Part shown: in pieces, positions 24,476 through 31,476 of the stretch
Numbering within the stretch: the stretch's first letter is position 1
Layout of the letters: every line of letters starts with the position of its first letter
Assembly (NCBI GenBank): GCA_934675115.1
Contig: CAKUPH010000015.1
Location: 1 to 33,071 of the forward strand
Direction of reading: 5' to 3'
Length of the DNA stretch: 33,071 nucleotides
Origin: an uncultured Oscillospiraceae bacterium
GTDB taxonomy: Bacteria; Bacillota; Clostridia; Oscillospirales; Oscillospiraceae
The notes under the pieces: model-generated
Database searches by the model: none
Told to the model about the DNA's origin: nothing
The model's input: only the letters and a program-made list of their open reading frames with translations
Translations under genes and position numbers: made by a program

Positions 24476-26548
24476 TCAGCCCTTCAGATAGGTCCGGAGC
24501 TTTTTCATCAGCTCGGACTGCTCAAGATCCACCTTTTCGGCGGGCTTGTGGATGGTGACGCGCACCCGGTGCTCCCGCTGCTCGACTTGTATAAGCCCGC
24601 GCTCGTCCAGCACCTGAAAGCACACCATGGTGCGGCCCAGCGAGCGGTGGGCGGGGGTGGCCCGGGCGGCGGAGCGGACCAGCTGGTCCACCGGCCCGGC
24701 GGCGGGGCCGGCGGCACAGGTCCGCTGGAGCCAGCGCCAGAGATAGGCGAAGTCCTCCCGCTCCGGCAGGAGCATGGCGGCCTCCCGGGCGGACAGGGCG
24801 GAGCCGTCGCACAGGCGGCGGAACAGAGCCTGCTCCGTCTGGGCCCGGGTGGGGGCGGGGCGCAGGTCGCACAGCTGGAGCTGAAGCTCCCGGCGGCCGC
24901 GGTATTCGTTGATGTGGGGCGTAAAGACCAGATCCACCCGGTCCCCGGCGGCGACGCCGGAGGCCACGGTGTTGGCGGCGAAGAAAATGGCGTCGAAGGT
25001 GCGGCCGTCCCGCCGGACCTTCATTTTCAGGTGGCGGCCGCCGCCCACGTCGGCGCAGGACAGCACCACCGCCCCGGTGAGCCGGAACACCGGCTTGGGG
25101 TTGCCGGAGCCGAAGGGCTCCAGTAGGGCGAGGGCGTCCACCTCCTTGCAGGTGAGCAGGGAGCAGTCGTCGATGTCCACGTCCACGTCCAGCGAGGACA
25201 CCATGGGCCGCCCGCCGGTGTACTCCGCCACCAGCTGGTCCATGGCCAGCTTGAAGGCGGGGATGTTTTCCTCCCGGATGGTAAAGCCCGCCGCCAGCTC
25301 ATGCCCGCCGTAGCCCTCCAGCAGGGGGGCGCACTTTTCCAGTGCGGCGAAGAGGTTGAAGCCGCCGAAGGAGCGGCAGGAGCCTTTCCCCTTTCCGTGG
25401 TCAAGGCAGATCATGAAGGCGGGGCAGGAGTGCCGCTCCGCCAGACGGGAGGCCACAATGCCCACCACGCCCTGATGCCAGCCCTCTCCGGCCAGCACGA
25501 TGGACGGCCCGGCAAGCTCCGGGTGCCGGGAGAGCATGTCGCAGCACGCCTCGAAAATATGCAGCTCGATGGCCTGACGCTCCCGGTTGAGCTGGCACAG
25601 GGCCTGAGCGAGGCGCTCGCCCTCGCCGGCGTCCCGGGTGAGGAGCAGCTCCAGCGCCACGCCGGCCCGCTCCATCCGTCCGGCGGCGTTGATCCGGGGG
25701 GCGAGGCCGTAGCCGATGCTGACGGCGGTGGGGGCGGCCTGATTGGGGCTGACCTCCCGCAGCAGCGCCCGCAGGCCCGGGCGGCGGGTGCGGGACAGCC
25801 CGGCAAGGCCCATCCGGACGATGGAGCGGTTCTCGTCGGTCAGGCGCATGACGTCGGCCACGGTGCCGATGGCGGCAAGCTCCACATAGCGCTCCAGCAC
25901 CGCGGGGCGCTCTTCTTCCGGGGTGAGGGCCAGCGCCACCTTCAGCGCCACGCCCACCCCGGCAAGCTCCGGGAAAGGATAGGGGCAGTCCGCCCGGCGG
26001 GGATCCACCACCGCCACGGCGGCGGGGAGGGCGTCCTTGCAGTGATGGTGGTCGGTGATGACGGTGTCCATGCCAAGGGCCTTGGCATAGTCCACCTCGT
26101 CGGCGGCGGTGATACCGCAGTCCACGGTGACGATCAGGGCGACATTCTGGCGGTGCAGCCGATCCACGGCGGCCCGGTTCAGCCCGTAGCCCTCTTCAAT
26201 GCGGTCCGGGATGTAGCTGACCACCCTGCCGCCCCGCTCCCGGAGAAATTCCGTGAGCAGACAGGTGGAGGTGATGCCGTCTACGTCGTAATCCCCGTAA
26301 ACGGCAATGACTTCCCCGCCCTCCAGCGCCCGGCTGATGCGCGCGGCGGCCCGATCCATGTCCCGCATGAGAAACGGGTCATGGAGCAGCTCGGGGCCGT
26401 GGGCCAGAAACGCCCCGGCCTTTGCCGGGGTGTCCAGCCCGCGGGCGCACAGCACAGCGGCGCAGAGGGGGGACAAGCCCGCCAGCTCCATCTCACGCCG
26501 GGCGGCGGCAGAGCCGCCCGGGCGCAGATTCCACTGTTCATACTTCAT
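24476..26548 (-). CDS. recJ: Single-stranded-DNA-specific exonuclease RecJ
   Basis: RecJ is a 5'-3' exonuclease on single-stranded DNA used in recombination and repair. The 690-residue protein has the DHH-family motifs: DYDVDG (86-91), VDCGITA (142-148) and DHHH (166-169). The DHHA1 domain has ELAAGFTI near residue 430, and an OB-fold region with QLQLCDLRP comes near 565-590. The roughly 100 residues after that are a further C-terminal extension seen in Firmicutes RecJ. The start is the ATG at 26548, 11 bases after TGAGG and 35 bases after a good promoter. It is the first gene of the recJ-rel-murE set. Confidence 0.96.
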   Translation of the reverse strand: MKYEQWNLRPGGSAAARREMELAGLSPLCAAVLCARGLDTPAKAGAFLAHGPELLHDPFLMRDMDRAAARISRALEGGEVIAVYGDYDVDGITSTCLLTEFLRERGGRVVSYIPDRIEEGYGLNRAAVDRLHRQNVALIVTVDCGITAADEVDYAKALGMDTVITDHHHCKDALPAAVAVVDPRRADCPYPFPELAGVGVALKVALALTPEEERPAVLERYVELAAIGTVADVMRLTDENRSIVRMGLAGLSRTRRPGLRALLREVSPNQAAPTAVSIGYGLAPRINAAGRMERAGVALELLLTRDAGEGERLAQALCQLNRERQAIELHIFEACCDMLSRHPELAGPSIVLAGEGWHQGVVGIVASRLAERHSCPAFMICLDHGKGKGSCRSFGGFNLFAALEKCAPLLEGYGGHELAAGFTIREENIPAFKLAMDQLVAEYTGGRPMVSSLDVDVDIDDCSLLTCKEVDALALLEPFGSGNPKPVFRLTGAVVLSCADVGGGRHLKMKVRRDGRTFDAIFFAANTVASGVAAGDRVDLVFTPHINEYRGRRELQLQLCDLRPAPTRAQTEQALFRRLCDGSALSAREAAMLLPEREDFAYLWRWLQRTCAAGPAAGPVDQLVRSAARATPAHRSLGRTMVCFQVLDERGLIQVEQREHRVRVTIHKPAEKVDLEQSELMKKLRTYLKG

Positions 26549-26582
26549 AGTATTCAATTCCTCAAAATAAAAATTATCTTTT

Positions 26583-26611
26583 ATTATAGCAAAAAGCCCT
26601 GTGAGTTGCAA
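26583..26611 (-). promoter_or_regulatory. recJ promoter
   Basis: On the minus strand TTGCAA (26606-26611), 17 bases, then a perfect TATAAT (26583-26588) lies about 34 bases before the recJ start. Confidence 0.85.
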
Positions 26612-26899
26612 CTGTACGGCCGGAGAAATCTTTGTCAGAGCGGTGGCGCGTGTCCTGTAAAGGGAAGGATAATATGGCGGAGTTTATGGCGAAAACGCGG
26701 AAACAGGCGCGGGCCATTGGCCCGCGCCTGAGACTGTCAAAAAACCTCATAGAGTTTCGCCGCCGCAGCGGCGAAAAAAATAAAGTCTGTTTTCTGCCGC
26801 GACATGCGCGTGGCAGAAAACACTTCTCGCCCCGCAAACGTGCGAAATGGCCGCTGATGGCGGCCATTTCGTGCGCTGCGGCGGGGCGTAATCTTTATC
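26612..26899. other. Hairpin-dense non-coding stretch
   Basis: No gene is seen between the recJ promoter and the metal ATPase. Four clear inverted repeats follow each other: 26704-26715/26719-26730 (12 bp, loop ATT); 26755-26763/26768-26776 (TTTCGCCGC, loop CGCA); 26788-26798/26812-26822 (TGTTTTCTGCC, 13-base loop); and 26843-26854/26860-26871 (CGAAATGGCCGC, loop TGATG), which is enclosed by CGCCCCGC/GCGGGGCG (26829-26836 and 26881-26888). Confidence 0.7.
26745..26781 (-). repeat. Dispersed TTTCGCCGC hairpin repeat, copy 1
   Basis: Read on the minus strand this is ATTTTTTTCGCCGC, a short variable part, GGCGAAACTCT, two bases, GAGG. The same blocks in the same order recur on the plus strand at 31381-31416. 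The two copies lie after unrelated genes, in opposite orientation on the chromosome. Confidence 0.6.
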
Positions 26900-26926
26900 G
26901 TCGAAAAAGGCTTTGCCTTTTTTGAC
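26900..26926 (-). terminator. Probable terminator of the metal-efflux operon
   Basis: AAAAAGGC and GCCTTTTT pair around an AAA loop (minus strand), flanked by GTC/GAC. It starts 13 bases after the ATPase stop codon and has a T5 arm. Confidence 0.7.
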
Positions 26927-26938
26927 GAACAAATTGAT

Positions 26939-28786
26939 TCAGTTCCGCTTCACCCGGAGCATCCGGGAGGCGTTGAGGATGGCGATGACGGCCACGCCCA
27001 CGTCGGCGAACACGGCCTCCCACATGGAGGCCACGCCGAAGGCGCCCAGCATGAGGAACAGGGCCTTGACCGCCAGCGCGAACACGATGTTTTCCCGGAC
27101 GATGCGCAGGCACTTCCGGGCGATGTCCATGGCTTCGGTGAGCTTGGCGGGGTCGTCGTCCATGAGAACCACGTCGGCGGCCTCGATGGCGGCATCGGAG
27201 CCCATGCCGCCCATGGCGATGCCCACATCGGCCCGGCTCAGCACCGGCGCGTCGTTGACGCCGTCGCCCACATAGGCCAGCACGCCGTTGGCGCTCTTGC
27301 GGGCCAGCAGCTCTTCCAGCCGGTCCACCTTGTCGCCGGGGAGGAGCTGGGCGTGGACTTCGTCGAGGCCCAGCCTGGCGGCCACGGCCTCGCCCACGGC
27401 CTGACTGTCGCCGGTGAGCATGACGGTGCGGATGCCCCGGCGCTTCAGGTCGGAAATGGCGGCGGGGGCAGTGTCCTTCACCTGATCGGCGATGACGGCG
27501 CAGCCCAGATAGGCGCCGTCCCGGGCCACGTAGACCAGCGTGCCCACGTCGCCGCAGCGCTCAAAGGGGATGTTCTCCCGGACCATGAGCTTTTCGTTGC
27601 CGGCCAGCACCCGGACGCCGTCCACAAGACAGGAGATGCCGTGGCCGGGAATCTCCTGCACGTCGGCGACCCGGTCAGGGTCGATGTCCCGGCCCCACGC
27701 GCGGCGGAGGGACTGGGCGATGGGGTGGGAGGAGTGGCACTCGGCCAGCGCGGCGGTCTCCAGCAGGGTCTCGTTGGCCACGCCGCCGGAGGGGTAGAGA
27801 GCGGACAGCTCAAACACGCCCCGGGTGAGGGTGCCGGTTTTGTCAAAGACCACGGTCTCCGTTTTGGCCAGCAGCTCCAGATAGTTGCCGCCCTTCACCA
27901 GAATGCCCCGGGCGGACGCGCCGCCGATGCCGCCGAAGAAGGACAGGGGGATGGAGATGACCAGCGCGCAGGGGCAGGAGATGACCAGGAAGATGAGGGC
28001 GCGGTGGACCCAGACGGCCCACGCGCCGGTGATGAGGGAGGGGATCACGGCCAGCAGCACCGCGCCGATGACCACGGAGGGGGTGTAGTACCGGGCGAAC
28101 TTGGTGATGAAGTTCTCCGCCTTGGCCTTTTTGGAGGAGGCGTTCTCCACCAGATCGAGGATCTTCGCCACGGTGGACTCGCCGAACTCCTTGGTGACCT
28201 GAATCTTCAGAAGGCCGGTGAGGTTGACGCAGCCGGACAGCAGCTCGTCGCCGGGGGCGGCGTCACGGGGGACGGACTCGCCGGTGAGGGCGGCGGTATC
28301 CAGCGAGGAGCTGCCCTCCAGCACCACGCCGTCCAGCGGGATCTTCTCGCCGGGGCGGACGACGATGACGTCGCCGATGGCGACCTCCTCGGGGTCTACC
28401 TGAACGATCTGGCCGTCTCGCTCCACATTGGCGCTGTCGGGCCGGATGTCCATGAGCTGGGAGATGGACTGCCGGGACTTGCCCACGGCGTAGCTCTGGA
28501 ACAGCTCGCCCACCTGATAGAACAGCATGACGCCAACGGCCTCGGCGTATTCGCCCAGCACCAGCGCGCCCACGGTGGCCACGCACATCAGGAAGTTCTC
28601 GTCAAAGACCTGACCGTGGGCGATGTTCCGGACGGCCTTCCACAGCACGTCCCAGCCGACGATGAAATAAGGGATGAGGAACAGGGGCAGCCGCCACAGA
28701 CCCTTCACAGGGATGAGCGCGGCCGCGATGAGCAGCACCGCCGCGGCGATGATGCGGATGAGCACTTTTTTCTGCTTTTTGGTCAC
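26939..28786 (-). CDS. P1B-type heavy-metal-exporting ATPase (Zn/Cd type)
   Basis: This 615-residue inner-membrane pump exports divalent metal ions using ATP. Motifs are: TGES (168-171), the membrane metal site CPC (271-273, in SCPCALV, the Zn/Cd/Pb and Cu type), DKTGTLT (315-321 with the phosphorylated Asp315), the HP pair (354-355) and GDGVNDAP (507-514). Zinc/cadmium specificity is inferred from the CadC/SmtB-type regulator at 29271. The start is GTG at 28786, seven bases after AAGG in AGAAGG. The protein lacks the usual cytoplasmic N-terminal HMA metal domain; a separate HMA protein is encoded 43 bases upstream. The frame is open further back without a better start. Confidence 0.95.
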   Translation of the reverse strand: MTKKQKKVLIRIIAAAVLLIAAALIPVKGLWRLPLFLIPYFIVGWDVLWKAVRNIAHGQVFDENFLMCVATVGALVLGEYAEAVGVMLFYQVGELFQSYAVGKSRQSISQLMDIRPDSANVERDGQIVQVDPEEVAIGDVIVVRPGEKIPLDGVVLEGSSSLDTAALTGESVPRDAAPGDELLSGCVNLTGLLKIQVTKEFGESTVAKILDLVENASSKKAKAENFITKFARYYTPSVVIGAVLLAVIPSLITGAWAVWVHRALIFLVISCPCALVISIPLSFFGGIGGASARGILVKGGNYLELLAKTETVVFDKTGTLTRGVFELSALYPSGGVANETLLETAALAECHSSHPIAQSLRRAWGRDIDPDRVADVQEIPGHGISCLVDGVRVLAGNEKLMVRENIPFERCGDVGTLVYVARDGAYLGCAVIADQVKDTAPAAISDLKRRGIRTVMLTGDSQAVGEAVAARLGLDEVHAQLLPGDKVDRLEELLARKSANGVLAYVGDGVNDAPVLSRADVGIAMGGMGSDAAIEAADVVLMDDDPAKLTEAMDIARKCLRIVRENIVFALAVKALFLMLGAFGVASMWEAVFADVGVAVIAILNASRMLRVKRN

Positions 28787-28829
28787 AGTGGCACCTTCTT
28801 CCTTCCGAACAGGGGATCGCGGGCCGGAC

Positions 28830-29042
28830 TTACAGCACGATCTCGCAGTCGGGCTCGACCTTCTTGCAGCACTTGACGACATCCTTCATGACGGCATCGA
28901 TGTCGTCGGCCTCGATGGTGAGCTTCTGGGTCATGAAGCTGACGGTGGCGGCGGTGACGCCGGGGAGCCTGTTGATGGCGTCCTCCATCTTCTGAGCGCA
29001 GTTGGCACAATCCAGATCCACGAGCTTGAATACCTTTTTCAT
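28830..29042 (-). CDS. HMA-domain metal-binding protein
   Basis: This 70-residue protein is a single heavy-metal-associated domain. It has the ferredoxin-like HMA pattern with the binding loop DCANC (Cys12 and Cys15), then the PGV turn after helix 1. Extra cysteines near the end (Cys58, Cys59 and Cys66) are unusual. AAAGGAAG lies eight bases before the ATG. It is the missing N-terminal domain of the ATPase made as a separate polypeptide, so it probably hands metal to the pump or buffers it. A copper chaperone of CopZ type is the alternative, but the regulator points to Zn/Cd. Confidence 0.93.
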   Translation of the reverse strand: MKKVFKLVDLDCANCAQKMEDAINRLPGVTAATVSFMTQKLTIEADDIDAVMKDVVKCCKKVEPDCEIVL

Positions 29043-29203
29043 GTTGAAAACTTCCTTTCGATTGATTGTTGATTATTGTTTGGGTTGTTGACGGGCTCAT
29101 TCACGCCTCGCCTGCTCACGACGCGCGGCTTTCGTCGTCGCAAAGTCCGTTTTGCTTTATTTTGCTCCACGCAAAATTCCGCACACTTCCTTGCTCCTCC
29201 TCC

Positions 29204-29238
29204 CCAAGTTGAACCCGCTTTGCTGGGCTTCAACTTGG
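29204..29238 (-). other. Intercistronic hairpin between arsR and hma genes
   Basis: CCAAGTTGAA (29204-29213) pairs with TTCAACTTGG (29229-29238), with further pairing inside. It has no T-tract, so it may tune mRNA stability or partial termination within the operon. The 228-base gap it sits in shows no other clear promoter or gene. Confidence 0.5.
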
Positions 29239-29270
29239 TATGATCCGCGCTGCCTGTGGCGGCTCGGACG

Positions 29271-29636
29271 CTATTCCTTAATATGATCCATACCCTGCGC
29301 GATGATCTTGCGGACATGATCGTCGGACAGGGAGTAGAAAACGGTCTTGCCGTCCTTCCGGGGCTTGACCAGCCGGTTTGTCTTGAGGATGCGCAGCTGG
29401 TGGGAGACGGCGGACTGGGTCAGGCCCAGCAGCTGGGCGATGTCGCACACGCACAGCTCCGCTTCGAACAGGGCATACAGGATCTTGATGCGGGTGGAGT
29501 CGCCGAAGACCTTGAACAGCTCGGCCAGATCGTACAGCTCCTCGTCGTTGGGCATTTCCCGGAGCACCTGCTCCACGGTCTGCTCGTGAACGCACAGGAA
29601 GCCGCAGCGCTCCACGTCCTTTTCGGTATCAGCCAT
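29271..29636 (-). CDS. ArsR/SmtB-family metal-sensing repressor (CadC/SmtB type)
   Basis: This 121-residue winged-helix repressor releases DNA when it binds metal. Two metal sites are visible. The N-terminal CadC-type site has Cys11 and Cys15 (C-x3-C) plus Cys62 and Cys64 (ELCVCD). The Cys15-to-Cys62 distance of 47 residues equals that in CadC from memory of the family. The C-terminal SmtB-type site is Asp105, His107, His118 and Glu121, with the spacing D-x-H-x10-H-x2-E. The recognition helix reads LTQSAVSHQLRIL. AAAGGAGG lies eight bases before the ATG. A 12-2-12 operator lies over its own promoter, so it should repress itself and the downstream HMA protein and ATPase. Zn, Cd or Pb are likely inducers. 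Confidence 0.95.
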   Translation of the reverse strand: MADTEKDVERCGFLCVHEQTVEQVLREMPNDEELYDLAELFKVFGDSTRIKILYALFEAELCVCDIAQLLGLTQSAVSHQLRILKTNRLVKPRKDGKTVFYSLSDDHVRKIIAQGMDHIKE

Positions 29637-29660
29637 CGGGTGAGCCTCCTTTCAAAAACA

Positions 29661-29710
29661 AACATGTGAACATCTGCTCATACGTTAACACCGGGGCGGG
29701 GAAATGTCAA
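29661..29710 (-). promoter_or_regulatory. Promoter and 12-2-12 operator of the metal operon
   Basis: TTGACA (29705-29710, minus strand) is a perfect -35. The -10 17 bases downstream is TAACGT, poor, inside the operator. The operator is AACATGTGAACA (29661-29672), TC, TGCTCATACGTT (29675-29686): the two arms match at nine of twelve positions. This is the ArsR/SmtB 12-2-12 layout with a TGAACA/TGCTCA core. Confidence 0.8.
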
Positions 29711-29719
29711 GAGGGAAGC

Positions 29720-29755
29720 TAAAAAATCGGAGCGTATTTTTCAATACGCTCCGAT
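29720..29755 (-). terminator. Terminator of the marR-degV unit
   Basis: ATCGGAGCGTATT (29726-29738) pairs with AATACGCTCCGAT (29743-29755) around a 4-base loop. On the minus strand TTTTTT follows (29720-29725). The region between it and the degV stop (29756-29883) holds one more GC hairpin, GGGG-CTTCG-CCCC, but no gene. Confidence 0.88.
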
Positions 29756-29883
29756 AAAAGGGAAAGCCTTTTTCAGCGAAGGGGCTTCGCCCCGCTGGAT
29801 TTCGATTGATTCCGCCGTCCGGGGACGGCAGAACTCCGCAAAATGTCTGAATCGCCGGGCTGACAATGCGCTCCGGATCTGGC

Positions 29884-30741
29884 TTACGCGTCGTATCCGT
29901 CTGCCACAAGGTAGGCCACCACGGCGCAGTTCGACCCCAGATGGGTGCCGATGACGCAGCCGATGGAGTACGCCTCGTGGGCGTGGGGGCCGAAGCGCTC
30001 CTCCATGAGGGGGATGAACTGGCTGCAGAGGGTGTCGTCCCCGGAGTAGCCGTAGTAGACGGGCAGGCGGGGGTCCACGTGAATGTCGTCGCCCACCAGC
30101 TTGAGCATGGCGTTCAGGCTGCCCTTGGTGCCGATGCCCTTGCTCACAAGGCTCAGCTCGCCGTCCTTCAGGCAGATGATGGGCTTGACCCGCAGCAGGC
30201 CGCCCACGATGGCCGTCGAGGCGGGCAGGCGGCCGCCCTTGTGGAGGTTGTCCAGCGTGTCCACGATGCCGAACACCCGCCAGCGCTTCTTCACCCGCTC
30301 CAGTTCCTCCACGATCTCCGGGGCGGATTTGCCCTCTTCCCGGAGCTTTTCGCCCAGATCCAGGAGGGCACGGAGGACGATGATGGCCGCCTCCGAGTCG
30401 ATGATGTAGATCTGGTCGTAGCCGCAGAGGTCGGCGGCGATGCGGGCGCTCTGCACCGTGCCGCTGAGCTTGGAGGACAGCAGCAGGCAGATCAGGCTGT
30501 CCCCCTGCTCCTTGGCCCTCTCAAAGTGGGTGAGAAATTCGTCGGGGGTGGGCTGGCTGGTGGTGGGCAGGGCCTTGGTCTCGCCCAGCATTTTGTAAAA
30601 GGTGGGGTGGTTGAGGTCGATGCCGTCCCGGTAGGCGTCGTCGCCGAAGATGACCTTCAGGGGAACGACGGCCAGCCCACGGCGGGCGGCCTCCTCAGGC
30701 AGAATGTCGGCGGTGCTGTCGGTCAAAAAACGTATGGCCAT
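29884..30741 (-). CDS. DegV-family fatty-acid-binding protein
   Basis: This 285-residue protein is a full-length DegV-family member. It opens with the family signature MAIRFLTDSTADI. Next come PTTSQPTPDEF (the TSQP fatty-acid-binding stretch) and LSSKLSGTVQSA, and the protein ends with HLGSNCAVVAY. DegV/FakB proteins hold a fatty acid and present it to the kinase FakA in Firmicutes lipid metabolism. The partner kinase gene is not in this window. AAAAGGAG lies six bases before the ATG. It sits 37 bases after a MarR-family gene with no promoter between, so the two form one unit. That supports a lipid link for the regulator, which is inferred. Confidence 0.93.
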   Translation of the reverse strand: MAIRFLTDSTADILPEEAARRGLAVVPLKVIFGDDAYRDGIDLNHPTFYKMLGETKALPTTSQPTPDEFLTHFERAKEQGDSLICLLLSSKLSGTVQSARIAADLCGYDQIYIIDSEAAIIVLRALLDLGEKLREEGKSAPEIVEELERVKKRWRVFGIVDTLDNLHKGGRLPASTAIVGGLLRVKPIICLKDGELSLVSKGIGTKGSLNAMLKLVGDDIHVDPRLPVYYGYSGDDTLCSQFIPLMEERFGPHAHEAYSIGCVIGTHLGSNCAVVAYLVADGYDA

Positions 30742-30778
30742 GGTGATCTCCTTTTCCGATGTGTAAATATGGGCGCGG

Positions 30779-31243
30779 TCAGGCTTTTTTGGCGGTCATG
30801 CTCCCGAAAAAGCGGCTGAGCTGCTCCAGCGAGTGGACAAGAACGTTCAGCTCCTCTTCGTTCAGCCCCTGGGCCACCCCGGCGATCATGTCGGCGTGGA
30901 ACCGGCTGTGGAGCTGGTTGGCCTGCCCGCCCTTTTCCGTCAGGCGGATGCGGATGACCCGGCGGTCCCCCGGCTCCCCCCGGCGCTCCAGATAGCCCTT
31001 GCGCACCAGCGTGTTCACCGCGGCGGTCAGCGAGCTGACCCGGATGGACAGGGCGTCGGCAATGGCGGTCATGGTGTTGCGGGACTGGGCGGTGAGGTCG
31101 TTCACCGCCTCCAGCACGTGGAGCTCCTTCACCGACAGGTCGGCGGCCCCCACGTTGGACAGGGCCTGCTCCTCCCAGGCGAGGATCTTGTTGAAGATGT
31201 GGACGAAGAAGTCGTTGAGGTACTTTTCCTGTGCGTCGGTCAT
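30779..31243 (-). CDS. MarR-family transcriptional regulator
   Basis: This 154-residue winged-helix regulator has the MarR layout: dimer helices at both ends, and a DNA-binding part with TMTAIADALSIRVSSLTAAVNTLVRKGYLERR followed by the wing GDRRVIRIRLTEKG. AGGAAG lies seven bases before the ATG. It leads a two-gene unit with the DegV protein. Its own promoter carries an inverted repeat TTCAAA-N10-TTTGAA right after the -10, so self-control is likely. The arrangement recalls FabT, the MarR-type regulator of fatty-acid genes in streptococci, but the sequence was not compared with it and the effector is unknown. Confidence 0.92.
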   Translation of the reverse strand: MTDAQEKYLNDFFVHIFNKILAWEEQALSNVGAADLSVKELHVLEAVNDLTAQSRNTMTAIADALSIRVSSLTAAVNTLVRKGYLERRGEPGDRRVIRIRLTEKGGQANQLHSRFHADMIAGVAQGLNEEELNVLVHSLEQLSRFFGSMTAKKA

Positions 31244-31271
31244 GTCGTCACTTCCTGCGTGGTTCTAATAA

Positions 31272-31330
31272 TTCAAATTACAAATAGTTTGAACTTCGAA
31301 GATTATAACAGGAGCGGGGCGGCTTGTCAA
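31272..31330 (-). promoter_or_regulatory. marR promoter with inverted-repeat operator
   Basis: On the minus strand a perfect TTGACA (31325-31330), 17 bases, and a perfect TATAAT (31302-31307) are followed by an inverted repeat TTTGAA/TTCAAA (31272-31277 and 31288-31293, ten bases apart). A smaller inner repeat CAAAT-AG-TTTG lies at 31281-31291. The repeat sits where a repressor would block the polymerase. Confidence 0.88.
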
Positions 31331-31331
31331 C

Positions 31332-31360
31332 AAAAAAGCGCGGCCTGCGCCGCGCTTTTT
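31332..31360 (-). terminator. Terminator of the thiamine pyrophosphokinase gene
   Basis: GCGCGGC (31338-31344) pairs with GCCGCGC (31349-31355), with A6 on one side and T5 on the other, so it can work both ways. On the minus strand its T-run touches the -35 box of the marR promoter. Confidence 0.88.
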
Positions 31361-31380
31361 ATTTGTCGAAAAAGGATCAT

Positions 31381-31416
31381 ATTTTTTTCGCCGCCGGGTT
31401 GGCGAAACTCTGCGAG
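31381..31416 (+). repeat. Dispersed TTTCGCCGC hairpin repeat, copy 2
   Basis: It shares the blocks ATTTTTTTCGCCGC, GGCGAAACTCT and GAGG, in the same order, with the minus strand of 26745-26781. The middle differs. It lies in the 3' region of the thiamine pyrophosphokinase gene. Confidence 0.6.
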
Positions 31417-31476
31417 GCTGTTCACCACGCTCGAATGCGGCACAAGCCGTGTTTTCCGGGGCGGAAAAATAACCTG

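Noticed and set aside
21988..24558. Long antisense open frame over rel
   Set aside because: Composed of biased Leu/Val/Gly/His runs typical of antisense of GC-rich genes; rel on the minus strand has full domain order.
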